From Serratia sp. PL17 (GTDB lineage: Bacteria; Pseudomonadota; Gammaproteobacteria; Enterobacterales; Enterobacteriaceae), in assembly GCF_017832355.1 (NCBI RefSeq), contig NZ_JAFIBY010000001.1:1488001-1552000 (forward strand): a stretch of 64,000 bases of DNA, given 5' to 3'. The notes below the pieces were generated by a model. It saw only the letters and a list, made by a program, of their open reading frames with translations. It searched no databases and had not been told where the DNA came from. Positions 8,649-17,132 of this stretch are shown here, piece after piece; position 1 is the first letter of the stretch, and each line of letters begins with the position of its first letter. Both the position numbers and the translations under genes were made by a program.

Positions 8649-9761
8649 ATGGCCGGTATACAGTTAAACAATGTGAAGAAGGTCTATCCCAATGGGTTCA
8701 ATGCTTTGCATGGGGTCGATCTGGACATCAAAGACGGCGAATTTATGGTATTTGTTGGCCCCTCCGGCTGCGCAAAATCCACCCTGCTGCGAATGATCGC
8801 CGGCCTGGAAAGCGTCAGCGAAGGCCAGATCCTGATTCACGACCACTGCGTCAACGACACCATGCCGAAAGATCGCGGCATTGCGATGGTTTTCCAGAAC
8901 TATGCGCTCTATCCCCATATGACCGTCTACAAGAACATGGCGTTCGGTTTGATCGGCAAAGAAAGCAAAGCCGAAATTGATCGCCGTGTGCGGGATGCGG
9001 CCGAAAAATTGGAAATCACCAATCTGCTGCAGCGTAAGCCAGGTCAGTTGTCGGGTGGCCAGTGCCAGCGTGTGGCGGTCGGCCGCGCTATCGTGCGTAA
9101 ACCCAAGGTGTTTTTGTTCGATGAACCCCTGTCGAATTTGGATGCCAAGCTACGCGTCTCGATGCGCGTGCAGTTGATTGAATTGCATAACCAGCTGAAA
9201 CAGGAAGGTGCGGCTGCCACCATGGTCTATGTCACGCACGATCAGGTAGAGGCCATGACCATGGGAGACCGTATCTGTGTGATGAACCGTGGCGCCATCA
9301 TGCAGGTAGACAAACCGATCAACCTGTATCACCAACCCGCTAACCGCTTTGTCGCCGAGTTCATCGGCAGCCCATCGATGAACCTGCACGATATGGCGAT
9401 TACCCGCACCGCTCAGGGAATTGGGCTACGCATCGGTAGCGAATATCCACTCGAACTGCCACCGGCGCTGCAACAGCAATTAGAAAAATACCCGCACCCG
9501 CGCGTATGCCTCGGCATTCGTCCAGAGTCCTTGCGGTTGTGCGCTCCCGGCAGTGCCAACTGCTTCCCGGCAAAGATCGTCACCATCGAACGCATGGGCA
9601 ACGAAGAATTGCTGCACTGCGAGCTGGCTGAGCTGCGGTTTGTGCTTCGTATGGCGTCACAACCAGACTGGGAACCGCGTTTGGGAGAACAGATCCACCT
9701 GGCTTTCGATCTGTCCCGCGCACACCTGTTTGATGAAATCAGCGGCCAAAACCTCAAATAA
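8649..9761 (+). CDS. sugar ABC transporter ATP-binding protein (MalK/UgpC type)
   Basis: A 370-residue ATPase with an N-terminal nucleotide-binding domain (about 1-235) and a C-terminal MalK-like regulatory/OB domain. Visible motifs are Walker A GPSGCAKST, Q-loop VFQNYALYPHM, signature LSGGQCQRVA, Walker B VFLFDEP, D-loop SNLDAKLR and switch VTHDQVEAMT. Two motif positions are unusual: alanine replaces the last glycine before the Walker A lysine, and cysteine follows LSGGQ. All other catalytic residues are present, so it is probably active. It energises the two permeases encoded just upstream. Confidence 0.88.
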   Translation: MAGIQLNNVKKVYPNGFNALHGVDLDIKDGEFMVFVGPSGCAKSTLLRMIAGLESVSEGQILIHDHCVNDTMPKDRGIAMVFQNYALYPHMTVYKNMAFGLIGKESKAEIDRRVRDAAEKLEITNLLQRKPGQLSGGQCQRVAVGRAIVRKPKVFLFDEPLSNLDAKLRVSMRVQLIELHNQLKQEGAAATMVYVTHDQVEAMTMGDRICVMNRGAIMQVDKPINLYHQPANRFVAEFIGSPSMNLHDMAITRTAQGIGLRIGSEYPLELPPALQQQLEKYPHPRVCLGIRPESLRLCAPGSANCFPAKIVTIERMGNEELLHCELAELRFVLRMASQPDWEPRLGEQIHLAFDLSRAHLFDEISGQNLK

Positions 9762-9780
9762 CAAGATCGGAGAATGTGCA

Positions 9781-11064
9781 ATGTCGTCATCTCAACAAAA
9801 TGGTTATGCCGGTCGCCCGGTGAAGGTACTGGTTATTGGCGCCGGAGCGCGTGGGGAAATTTATTCACGTTACGCGTTGGCACACCCGGATTTAATGCAG
9901 GTGGTCGCCGTGGCAGAGCCGCGTGATGTTTATCGGCAACAGTTTGTCGAACAACATGGCATAGCGGCAGATAAGGTATTCACTGACTGGCAGCAGGCTG
10001 CCAACGCAGGAAAACTGGCCGATGCGGTGCTGATCTGTACCCAAGACACGTTACACCTCGAGCCCGCGCTGGCCTTCGCCAGGCAGGGTTACGCCATGCT
10101 GCTGGAAAAACCGCTGTCACCGGATGCCAGTGAATGCCGCACCATCGTTGAAGAAGTGATACGTCAAAAGCTGATTTTCTCGGTTGGCCATGTGTTGCGC
10201 TATACGCGCTATACCCAGAAACTGAAGCAGCTGCTGCGTGATAACGTGATTGGTGACATTGTCAGCCTGCAGCACCTGGAACCGGTCGGTTACTGGCACC
10301 AGGCTCATTCCTTCGTCCGCGGTAACTGGCGCAATGACGGTGAAGCCGCCTTTATGCTGCTACAAAAATCCTGCCACGACATCGACTGGATCCGCTACAT
10401 CATGGAGCTGCCCTGCGAGCAGATCAGCTCGTTCGGTGGTTTGCGTCACTTTCGCCAGGAAAATCAACCTGCGGGCGCGGCGGACAATTGCCTGGACTGT
10501 TCAGTGGAAGCCCATTGCCCTTATTCCGCTAAACGTATCTATCTGGGCGACGACCACAAAGCGACACCGGGCTTCCTGCGGGTGTTAACGCCAGAGGTCA
10601 GTCAGCCACACCTGTTGGCGGCCCTGCGCGAGGGGCAGTATGGCCGCTGTGTCTACCGTTGCGACAACAACGTCGTTGATCATCAGGTGGTCAACATGCA
10701 ATTTGCCGGTGGACGCACCGCGTCCTTCACCATGACGGCGTTCACCCGCCTTGAAGATCGCAAAACCCGCATTTTCGGCAGCCACGGTTGTCTCGAGGGC
10801 GACGGACGCTTCATCCGTATCACTTCGTTCGTTGACGACAGTGAAAAGGTCTACGACGTTGATGAGGCTGAAGATCTGCATACCATGTCCGGTCACGGCG
10901 GCGGCGATTATTATCTGATGCAGCATTTTATCGACGCTATTCGCACGAACGACCCTTCACAGGTGCTGTCAGGCCCAGCGGAAACGTTGGAAAGCCATTT
11001 GATGGTGTTTGCGGCTGAACGTGCTCGCCGTGAATCTGCCGTCATCACCCTGAGCGGAGCCTGA
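9781..11064 (+). CDS. Gfo/Idh/MocA family oxidoreductase with Cys cluster
   Basis: A 427-residue NAD(P)-dependent protein. The Rossmann motif GAGARG is at about residues 20-25, the acidic AEP follows the second strand, and LLEKPLS is the family's EKP lysine motif. The substrate side has HSFVRGNWRN and SCHDIDW. An internal segment has four clustered cysteines in the pattern NCLDC followed by HCPYSA, as in a subfamily often found beside sugar importers. Most family members oxidise sugars or inositols; a few (GH109, GH188) use NAD to cleave glycosides. Which applies here cannot be decided from sequence. The start has GGAG upstream and sits 19 bases after the ATPase gene. Confidence 0.85.
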   Translation: MSSSQQNGYAGRPVKVLVIGAGARGEIYSRYALAHPDLMQVVAVAEPRDVYRQQFVEQHGIAADKVFTDWQQAANAGKLADAVLICTQDTLHLEPALAFARQGYAMLLEKPLSPDASECRTIVEEVIRQKLIFSVGHVLRYTRYTQKLKQLLRDNVIGDIVSLQHLEPVGYWHQAHSFVRGNWRNDGEAAFMLLQKSCHDIDWIRYIMELPCEQISSFGGLRHFRQENQPAGAADNCLDCSVEAHCPYSAKRIYLGDDHKATPGFLRVLTPEVSQPHLLAALREGQYGRCVYRCDNNVVDHQVVNMQFAGGRTASFTMTAFTRLEDRKTRIFGSHGCLEGDGRFIRITSFVDDSEKVYDVDEAEDLHTMSGHGGGDYYLMQHFIDAIRTNDPSQVLSGPAETLESHLMVFAAERARRESAVITLSGA

Positions 11065-11082
11065 AACGTGGAGATATCACAG

Positions 11083-11991
11083 ATGCGCTACGGCTTCGAC
11101 ATTGGGGGAACCAAGATCGAAATGGCAGCCTATGACCAACAGCTTACGCAGGTGTTTTGCCAACGCGTCAGTACCCCTACGGGCAATTACCGCGAATTTC
11201 TGTCCTGTATCCACCAATTGGTGGATCGTGCCGACCGCGAATTGCATACCCAAGGCAGTATCGGCATCGGCTTACCCGGCGTAACCGATCCTCGCAGCCG
11301 CCGGCAACTGGCCGTCAACGTGCCTTGCCTGACCGGTCACTGTCTGGCTGACGATCTGGCCCAAGCATTGTCGCGGCCGGTTGAAATTGAAAACGACTGC
11401 CGTTGCTTCGCCCTTTCCGAAGCCAGCACGCCACAGACAGAGCATCTGGCGCTGGTGTTCGGCGCGATTATCGGTACCGGTGCCGGCGGTGGCCTGGTCA
11501 TGAACAAACAGTTGCATAAGGGCCGCAACGGTCTGGCCGGTGAATGGGGCCACACGCCGATCTCTGCTCAGTTGGCACAACGTTACGATTTGCCGCTATT
11601 CACCTGTAATTGCGGCCTGACCGCCTGCTTTGAGCGCTACGTATCCGGCAGTGGGTTGCTGGCGTTAAGCCGCCATTTTGGCCACCCTGCCGATACGGTA
11701 CCGGCGCTGATCGCCAGTTACCGGCAGGGACAGCCAATGGCACAGCACCTGATGGTGATGTATGTCGACATTCTGGCCAGCGCGTTGGCAAGTCTGCAGC
11801 TGTTACTGGACGTGGACGCCTTCGTGCTCGGCGGTGGGCTGTCGAACGTCAAGGAGTTGTATTCCCTCCTGCCGCCGGCCATGGGCCAGTGGTTGTTGCC
11901 CGGCACGGAACCGGCGGCAGTCTACCCGCCAGTGCACGGCGACAGCAGTGGCGTACGCGGTGCTGCGCTATTACGTCAAAGCTGGCAATAA
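11083..11991 (+). CDS. ROK family sugar kinase, NagK-like (probable N-acetylhexosamine kinase)
   Basis: A 302-residue ROK kinase resembling E. coli NagK in length and throughout. It has the ATP phosphate motif FDIGGTK, the catalytic-Asp region ENDCRCFALSE, the GTGAGGGLV loop, the GEWGH metal His and the zinc cysteines in CNCGLTACFE. ROK kinases phosphorylate free hexoses or N-acetylhexosamines at O6. In this operon it would convert imported, hydrolysed GalNAc (or GlcNAc) to the 6-phosphate, replacing the PTS step of the classical aga pathway. The ATG at 11083 has GGAG nine bases upstream; a GTG at 11068 is the alternative. Confidence 0.85.
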   Translation: MRYGFDIGGTKIEMAAYDQQLTQVFCQRVSTPTGNYREFLSCIHQLVDRADRELHTQGSIGIGLPGVTDPRSRRQLAVNVPCLTGHCLADDLAQALSRPVEIENDCRCFALSEASTPQTEHLALVFGAIIGTGAGGGLVMNKQLHKGRNGLAGEWGHTPISAQLAQRYDLPLFTCNCGLTACFERYVSGSGLLALSRHFGHPADTVPALIASYRQGQPMAQHLMVMYVDILASALASLQLLLDVDAFVLGGGLSNVKELYSLLPPAMGQWLLPGTEPAAVYPPVHGDSSGVRGAALLRQSWQ

Positions 11992-12121
11992 AAAACAATG
12001 AAAAGGCGAACAACAAGAAATGAATGACGCAGCTTTCACCCTGCTTTTGGTAAATGACAGCAAGCGATGAGTTTTCGCCTGATTAATAACGGATTACCCA
12101 TTTTCACTTTATTTATTCGCT

Positions 12122-12147
12122 GCTTTCGGTTTGACCGCAATCGAAAG
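12122..12147. promoter_or_regulatory. candidate DeoR/AgaR-type operator, copy 2
   Basis: GCTTTCGGTTTGACC (12122-12136) is identical to 5361-5375, and AATCGAAAG (12139-12147) is the exact inverse of CTTTCGATT at 5383-5391. It lies in the 332-base gap (11992-12323) between the kinase gene and the regulator gene, about 180 bases upstream of the latter. The gap holds no gene I can support. Confidence 0.55.
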
Positions 12148-12198
12148 ATAAAATCAACATAAGCAATTGATACATATGATTTTTTATAAAATAACCGA

Positions 12199-12227
12199 TT
12201 GCATTTCACTGTTTCGTTTGCTGTAAT
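12199..12227 (+). promoter_or_regulatory. possible promoter of the regulator/agaS/aldolase operon
   Basis: TTGCAT (12199-12204), a 17-base spacer and TGTAAT (12222-12227, five of six matches to the -10). The spacer contains GTTTCGTTTG, another TTTCGTTT box of the kind bound by DeoR-family repressors, which would place an operator over the promoter. Confidence 0.4.
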
Positions 12228-12323
12228 TCGACACGAACAACTGAAAGCACTCCTGCCAGATTAGCTGCGACGCATTGCGCCGCGGCCGGGTATGACTACA
12301 GCTAAATCAGGAGTCACGCGTTA

Positions 12324-13094
12324 ATGATCAATACCGTAAAACGACGGGAATTAATTATCGACCAGCTTTGTCGCGAAGGCTCGGTGCGCGTCGAACAACT
12401 CAGCGCCCAGTTTTCGGTTTCCAGCGTCACTATCCGCAGCGATCTGCGCCAGTTGGAAAAAAGCGGCTGCGCCGTACGTGCCTATGGGGGCGCAATGCTC
12501 AATAAGCAGTTCGCCTTCGATCGCCCGTTGCAGGACAAGGGCCGTATCAATCGCGATGTGAAATTCGCCATTGCCTGTGCGGCAGCCGAATTGGTCAATG
12601 ACGGCGATGCCATCATTCTCGATTCCGGCTCCACCACCAGCCAAATGGCACAGCAGTTAGCCGGCAAGAAAGATCTGGTGGTGATGACCAATGCATTGAA
12701 TATCGCTTTCGAACTGGCCAACAACGAACAGGTTGATTTGATGGTGGTCGGCGGCAGCGTACGGCGTAAATCCTGGTCGCTGTATGGACCGGCAGCAGAG
12801 CAGCACATGCGCCAGTTCCGGTTCGACAAGCTGTTTCTCGGCGTTGACGGCTTTGATCTGCTTAGTGGTATCACCACACCAGACCCCGGAGAAGCGCAAC
12901 TCAACCGCGCTATGTGCGATGTCGCACGCGAAGTGATCGCCGTCGCAGACGCCAGCAAATTTGGCCGCACCAGCTTTTGCATGATCCGTGAAATCGGCCA
13001 AATCCAACGTTTGGTCACTGACAGCCGCATTCCGGAAAGCTACCTGCATGCGCTGAAGCATTTAGGGGTCGACGTCATTATCGCCGACCGTTAA
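12324..13094 (+). CDS. DeoR/GlpR family transcriptional regulator, AgaR-like
   Basis: A 256-residue regulator. The N-terminal winged helix-turn-helix (about 6-60) contains RRELIIDQL, SVSSVTIRSDL and RAYGGA. The C-terminal DeoR sensor domain (about 75-235) has DSGSTT and the TNALNIAFEL/GGSVRRKS blocks that bind a phosphosugar. It resembles E. coli AgaR across its length. It probably represses this locus and is relieved by an amino-sugar phosphate such as GalN-6-P or GalNAc-6-P; the effector is inferred. It is the first gene of a three-gene unit with the isomerase and aldolase genes, which start 27 and 10 bases after the preceding stops. Confidence 0.87.
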   Translation: MINTVKRRELIIDQLCREGSVRVEQLSAQFSVSSVTIRSDLRQLEKSGCAVRAYGGAMLNKQFAFDRPLQDKGRINRDVKFAIACAAAELVNDGDAIILDSGSTTSQMAQQLAGKKDLVVMTNALNIAFELANNEQVDLMVVGGSVRRKSWSLYGPAAEQHMRQFRFDKLFLGVDGFDLLSGITTPDPGEAQLNRAMCDVAREVIAVADASKFGRTSFCMIREIGQIQRLVTDSRIPESYLHALKHLGVDVIIADR

Positions 13095-13120
13095 CAGACG
13101 TTTCTTAAGGAGTTTTCAAC

Positions 13121-14287
13121 ATGAATGGTTATTTTGCTTACGATGCGGGCTGGCTGGAGCAACGGCATGCGTTGCATACCGCACGTGAAATCTGGCAGCA
13201 GCCGGACCTCTGGGCCGCCCTGCACCAGCAACTACACGCGCAACAGGCGCAGTGGCAACCTTTCCTTGCCCCGTTACTGTCGAATCCCCGTTTGCAGATT
13301 GTGCTTTGCGGTGCGGGCAGCTCCGCCTTCGCCGGTCGCGCGCTGGCGCCATGGCTCCGCGAGAAAACGGGCCGTGATGTTGTGGCTTATGGCACCACCG
13401 ATATTGTCGCTAACCCGCACCAATACCTCGACTTGACGCGCCCTACGCTGCTGGTTTCTTTCGCCCGCTCCGGCAACAGCCCAGAAAGCGTGGCGACGGT
13501 GGAATTGGCCGATCAGTTGCTGCCCGAAAGCTATCACCTGATGCTGGTGTGCAACCCGGACAGCAAGCTAGCGCAGTACGCACACCAACGCGATAACGTT
13601 TGTTCGCTGGTGATGCCGCAAGGCTCCAACGATCAGAGCTTCGCCATGACCTCCAGCTTTAGCTGCATGATGCTGTCCGCAGCGCTGTTGCTGGGCCCCT
13701 ATTCCCTTGCCGACGCGCAACGGCCACTGAGCGCCATGGTGGAACGCTGTCGTGAACTTCGCGAGACACTGCAACCTCAGGTGAAAACCTTGGCTGCCAG
13801 TGGGTTCAGGCGCTACATCACGCTGGGTGGCAGCTGTTTTACCGGGCTTGCGGAAGAGGCATCGTTAAAGATGCTGGAACTGACAGCCGGTCAGATTGTT
13901 ACCCGCTACGACTCCCCGCTCGGTTTGCGTCACGGGCCCAAATTTATGGTCGATAGCCAGACGTTAGTCCTTCTGATGTTCTCCAGTGGCGACTATGCCC
14001 GTCAATACGATCGCGATTTGTGGAACGAACTGCAGCGTGACGGTTTGGCGATGCAGATGGTCGGCTTGACCGGCAGCACACAACCACTCAGCGACATGAT
14101 ACTGAATCTGCACCATGCCGAGGATGACGTCTGGTTACTGTTCCCCTACTTGTTATTCACTCAGATGCTGGCATTTGAAAGCTCGCTGGCGCTGGGCCTG
14201 ACGCCGGATAATCCGTGCCCGACCGGTGAAGTTAACCGCGTGGTGAAAGGCGTTACCATTTACCGCTATCCGTCTTCTGTGGCGTAA
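13121..14287 (+). CDS. agaS: SIS-domain galactosamine-6-phosphate isomerase/deaminase, AgaS-like
   Basis: A 388-residue protein with two SIS domains. The first carries GAGSSAF (about 64-70) and SFARSGNSPESV (about 113-124); the second carries the RHGPKFMVD block. It resembles E. coli AgaS over its full length. AgaS converts galactosamine-6-phosphate to tagatose-6-phosphate with release of ammonia. The strong AgaS match is one of the main reasons to read the locus as a galactosamine pathway rather than a glucosamine one. AAGGAG precedes the start. Confidence 0.86.
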   Translation: MNGYFAYDAGWLEQRHALHTAREIWQQPDLWAALHQQLHAQQAQWQPFLAPLLSNPRLQIVLCGAGSSAFAGRALAPWLREKTGRDVVAYGTTDIVANPHQYLDLTRPTLLVSFARSGNSPESVATVELADQLLPESYHLMLVCNPDSKLAQYAHQRDNVCSLVMPQGSNDQSFAMTSSFSCMMLSAALLLGPYSLADAQRPLSAMVERCRELRETLQPQVKTLAASGFRRYITLGGSCFTGLAEEASLKMLELTAGQIVTRYDSPLGLRHGPKFMVDSQTLVLLMFSSGDYARQYDRDLWNELQRDGLAMQMVGLTGSTQPLSDMILNLHHAEDDVWLLFPYLLFTQMLAFESSLALGLTPDNPCPTGEVNRVVKGVTIYRYPSSVA

Positions 14288-15151
<864 letters not shown>

Positions 15152-15172
15152 CCCAGAATAGTGCTTTATGTT

Positions 15173-15219
15173 TGGCCGCAGTGGCAGTGGCATTGGCAAC
15201 TGCGGCCAGGGGCGTTTTT
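15173..15219 (+). terminator. terminator of the regulator-agaS-aldolase operon
   Basis: A perfect 10-base stem, TGGCCGCAGT (15173-15182) with ACTGCGGCCA (15199-15208), followed by GGGGCG and TTTTT at 15215-15219. Confidence 0.7.
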
Positions 15220-15474
15220 ATCGTGACACAGTTCACAGTACATCCGCCACGTTCGCCTGCTAATCATTAAGCCGCCTTCACTATGATCTAAATCATGGTT
15301 TTAGCCACACCCCCTCCCTATTATTAAATCCGCAACACAAAGAATTAAGAATAGTATATAAACCATTCGCAATTGCGCTGCGTAAACTTGTTCGAGAATC
15401 GTCATTAACACCTATTTTGTTTTTATTTAATTGGCACCACTTGTTTGTTTTTCATTTTAGAAGAGGAGTTAATA
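15220..15474. other. gene-free region before the pilin-like gene, with a TGATC-type palindrome
   Basis: AT-rich DNA without a credible gene. ATGATCTAAATCAT (15283-15296) is a symmetric site near both the FNR pattern (TTGAT-N4-ATCAA, 8 of 10) and the CRP core. The stretch AATAGTATATAAACC near 15351-15365 could hold a -10 for the gene at 15475. Neither is proven. Confidence 0.35.
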
Positions 15475-15786
15475 ATGAAGCGTTCTCTTATCGTACTCGC
15501 ACTTCTGGCCCTTATTCCCGCCACCTTACAGGCCGCCACAGGCTCCAGCCACCCTGTAGCCTCAGGCACCATTCGCTTTGTCGGAGAAATCACGTCGCCA
15601 GCCTGTAACATTAAACAGAGAAATGAAGAACTCGTTTCCAATTGCTTCGGCACAGGTTCAACAAACGGCAACGGCATTGTCACAACGTCATTAAACAATA
15701 TGCCATCTGAATTGGTTTCTAATGTAACCACCGAATCAGTAAATAATGACCATCGATTAAAGAACATCACGATAAGCTACAAGTAA
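15475..15786 (+). CDS. short secreted fimbrial-subunit-like protein
   Basis: A 103-residue protein with a clear signal peptide (MKRSLIVLALLALIPATLQA, cut before ATGSS). The mature start GTIRFVGEITSPACNI is the sequence pattern that opens type 1 pilin subunits, with the first Cys of the pilin disulfide; the second Cys follows 18 residues later in NCF. Ordinary pilins are about 150-180 residues, and this one stops after roughly half the fold. The C-terminus ends in an alternating hydrophobic strand (KNITISYK), perhaps a donor-strand-like end. No chaperone or usher gene is nearby. AGAGGAG lies before the ATG. It could be a minor subunit, a decayed pilin or an unrelated beta-protein. Confidence 0.65.
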   Translation: MKRSLIVLALLALIPATLQAATGSSHPVASGTIRFVGEITSPACNIKQRNEELVSNCFGTGSTNGNGIVTTSLNNMPSELVSNVTTESVNNDHRLKNITISYK

Positions 15787-15822
15787 CTCGTAGTGATGTT
15801 TATTGTTAACACTGTTTTAACT

Positions 15823-15860
15823 GATAAAATAATATTTGTATTTTATAAATTTATTTTATC
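15823..15860. terminator. AT-rich inverted repeat after the pilin-like gene
   Basis: GATAAAATAA (15823-15832) and TTATTTTATC (15851-15860) form a 10-base stem with an 18-base loop. A second perfect 10-base stem, ATGGGCAACC/GGTTGCCCAT, lies at 15905-15927. One or both may end the upstream transcript, though neither has a strong T-run. Confidence 0.4.
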
Positions 15861-16004
15861 ACTTCGCACCCTGAACTATGCTCTGTTCACATCATTACGT
15901 TGAAATGGGCAACCCCCGGTTGCCCATCTTCATGTCCGAAATCCGCCATCGCTCCGCTGCATTTCATGTAATAATCTGCCCATCAAACGAGAGGAGTGAT
16001 CAAA

Positions 16005-16529
16005 ATGCAGACTTTTTTTATTGACCGTATGGCGACGCCAGTGGGCGAGCTGGTTTTGATTGCCGATGAGCAGGACCGCTTGCGCGCTATCGACTGGACC
16101 GAACACGAAGTACGCCTGATGAAGCTGCTGAACACACATTACCGGGCCGATCGTTTTCAACTGGTAGACAAGCACAATCCTGGCGGCCTGACTGACATCA
16201 TGCAGCGGTATTTCTCCGGTGAGTTGGACGTGATCAACAGCGTGCCGGTAATGACAGCAGGTACAGAATTCCAGCGCACGGTGTGGCAGCAGCTGCGCCA
16301 GATCCCGTGCGGTGAGATCATTACTTACGGAGAATTGGCAAAGCGCATCGGTCGCCCAACGGCCTCCCGGGCGGTCGGTATGGCAAACGGCTCTAACCCA
16401 ATCAGCATCGTGGTGCCTTGTCATCGTGTGATTGGTTCACAAGGTGCCTTGACCGGCTATGCCGGCGGTGTTCAGCGCAAAGCGTGGCTGTTGAAACATG
16501 AAGGGTATTTGCAAAACGATCTGCTTTAA
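16005..16529 (+). CDS. ogt: methylated-DNA--protein-cysteine methyltransferase Ogt
   Basis: A 174-residue suicide repair enzyme that moves the methyl group from O6-methylguanine (and O4-methylthymine) to its own cysteine. The active-site motif VVPCHRVIG puts the acceptor at Cys139. The DNA-binding helix segment is GRPTASRAVGMANGSNP. It lies upstream of fnr, as ogt is linked to fnr in E. coli. The ATG at 16005 has GAGGAG at a good distance; a GTG three codons earlier overlaps the Shine-Dalgarno and is less likely. Confidence 0.93.
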   Translation: MQTFFIDRMATPVGELVLIADEQDRLRAIDWTEHEVRLMKLLNTHYRADRFQLVDKHNPGGLTDIMQRYFSGELDVINSVPVMTAGTEFQRTVWQQLRQIPCGEIITYGELAKRIGRPTASRAVGMANGSNPISIVVPCHRVIGSQGALTGYAGGVQRKAWLLKHEGYLQNDLL

Positions 16530-16577
16530 TCAGCCATTGGCGGGATATCACAGGAAAAGTGCGATATCCCGGCGCTA

Positions 16578-17117
16578 TTAGCGTGGGACGTAATCCGGCG
16601 GTGCCCCGCGATCCGTTGGCGGTGGGTAATAGTCCGGCGGAACCGGTGAGGCTTGTTGCATATCCGCGCTGCCGTAGCCATAGGCCACCGGTACTTTATT
16701 GCCTTTGGCATACATACATTGGCTGTAGACCGTATCGTAGCGATCTTGCAAATCTCCAGAACTCTCCGACGCGCCGCCGCTGGCCATTGAACTGCCTACC
16801 AATAATCCACCGCCGGCACCAATAAGCGCCCCTGGCCCCGCATTACCCGATGCCGCACCGATTAATGCCCCCGCGGCCGCACCAACCAGCGTACCCGCTG
16901 CGGCAGTACCCGCCGCATTATTAGACGCGCTCTGGGCACCGCCATTCACGCTATTTTGCGCATAGCCGCGGCACATCGCCTCATCACGATTGAATTGTTC
17001 ATAGCTTTTGCCTGTGCCCGGTAAAGCCATCACATCCGGACCGGTCGGCGGCGAAACGCAACCACACAGCCCGGCAGCCAAAGCCAGTAACGTAAAAACA
17101 GGAAAAAATTTCATCAC
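16578..17117 (-). CDS. glycine-zipper lipoprotein
   Basis: A 179-residue lipoprotein with the lipobox AGLCGC (Cys20). After a short linker (about 20-60) comes an Ala/Gly-rich stretch at about 65-115 with repeated GxxxG spacing (GTLVGAAAGALIGAASG, then GALIGAGGGLLVG). This is the glycine-zipper pattern of SlyB/YmgG-like envelope proteins, probably two short membrane-inserting helices. The C-terminus is proline/tyrosine-rich (VPPDYYPPPT). It begins 15 bases after the HGYYG-repeat gene on the same strand, so they may form a two-gene unit. Function unknown. Confidence 0.75.
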   Translation of the reverse strand: MMKFFPVFTLLALAAGLCGCVSPPTGPDVMALPGTGKSYEQFNRDEAMCRGYAQNSVNGGAQSASNNAAGTAAAGTLVGAAAGALIGAASGNAGPGALIGAGGGLLVGSSMASGGASESSGDLQDRYDTVYSQCMYAKGNKVPVAYGYGSADMQQASPVPPDYYPPPTDRGAPPDYVPR

Positions 17118-17132
17118 TGATCCGCCTTAGAG

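Noticed and set aside
9553-9780. Upstream extension of the oxidoreductase frame
   Set aside because: It overlaps the ATPase gene out of frame; the ATG at 9781 has a Shine-Dalgarno and starts the Rossmann domain at the usual distance.
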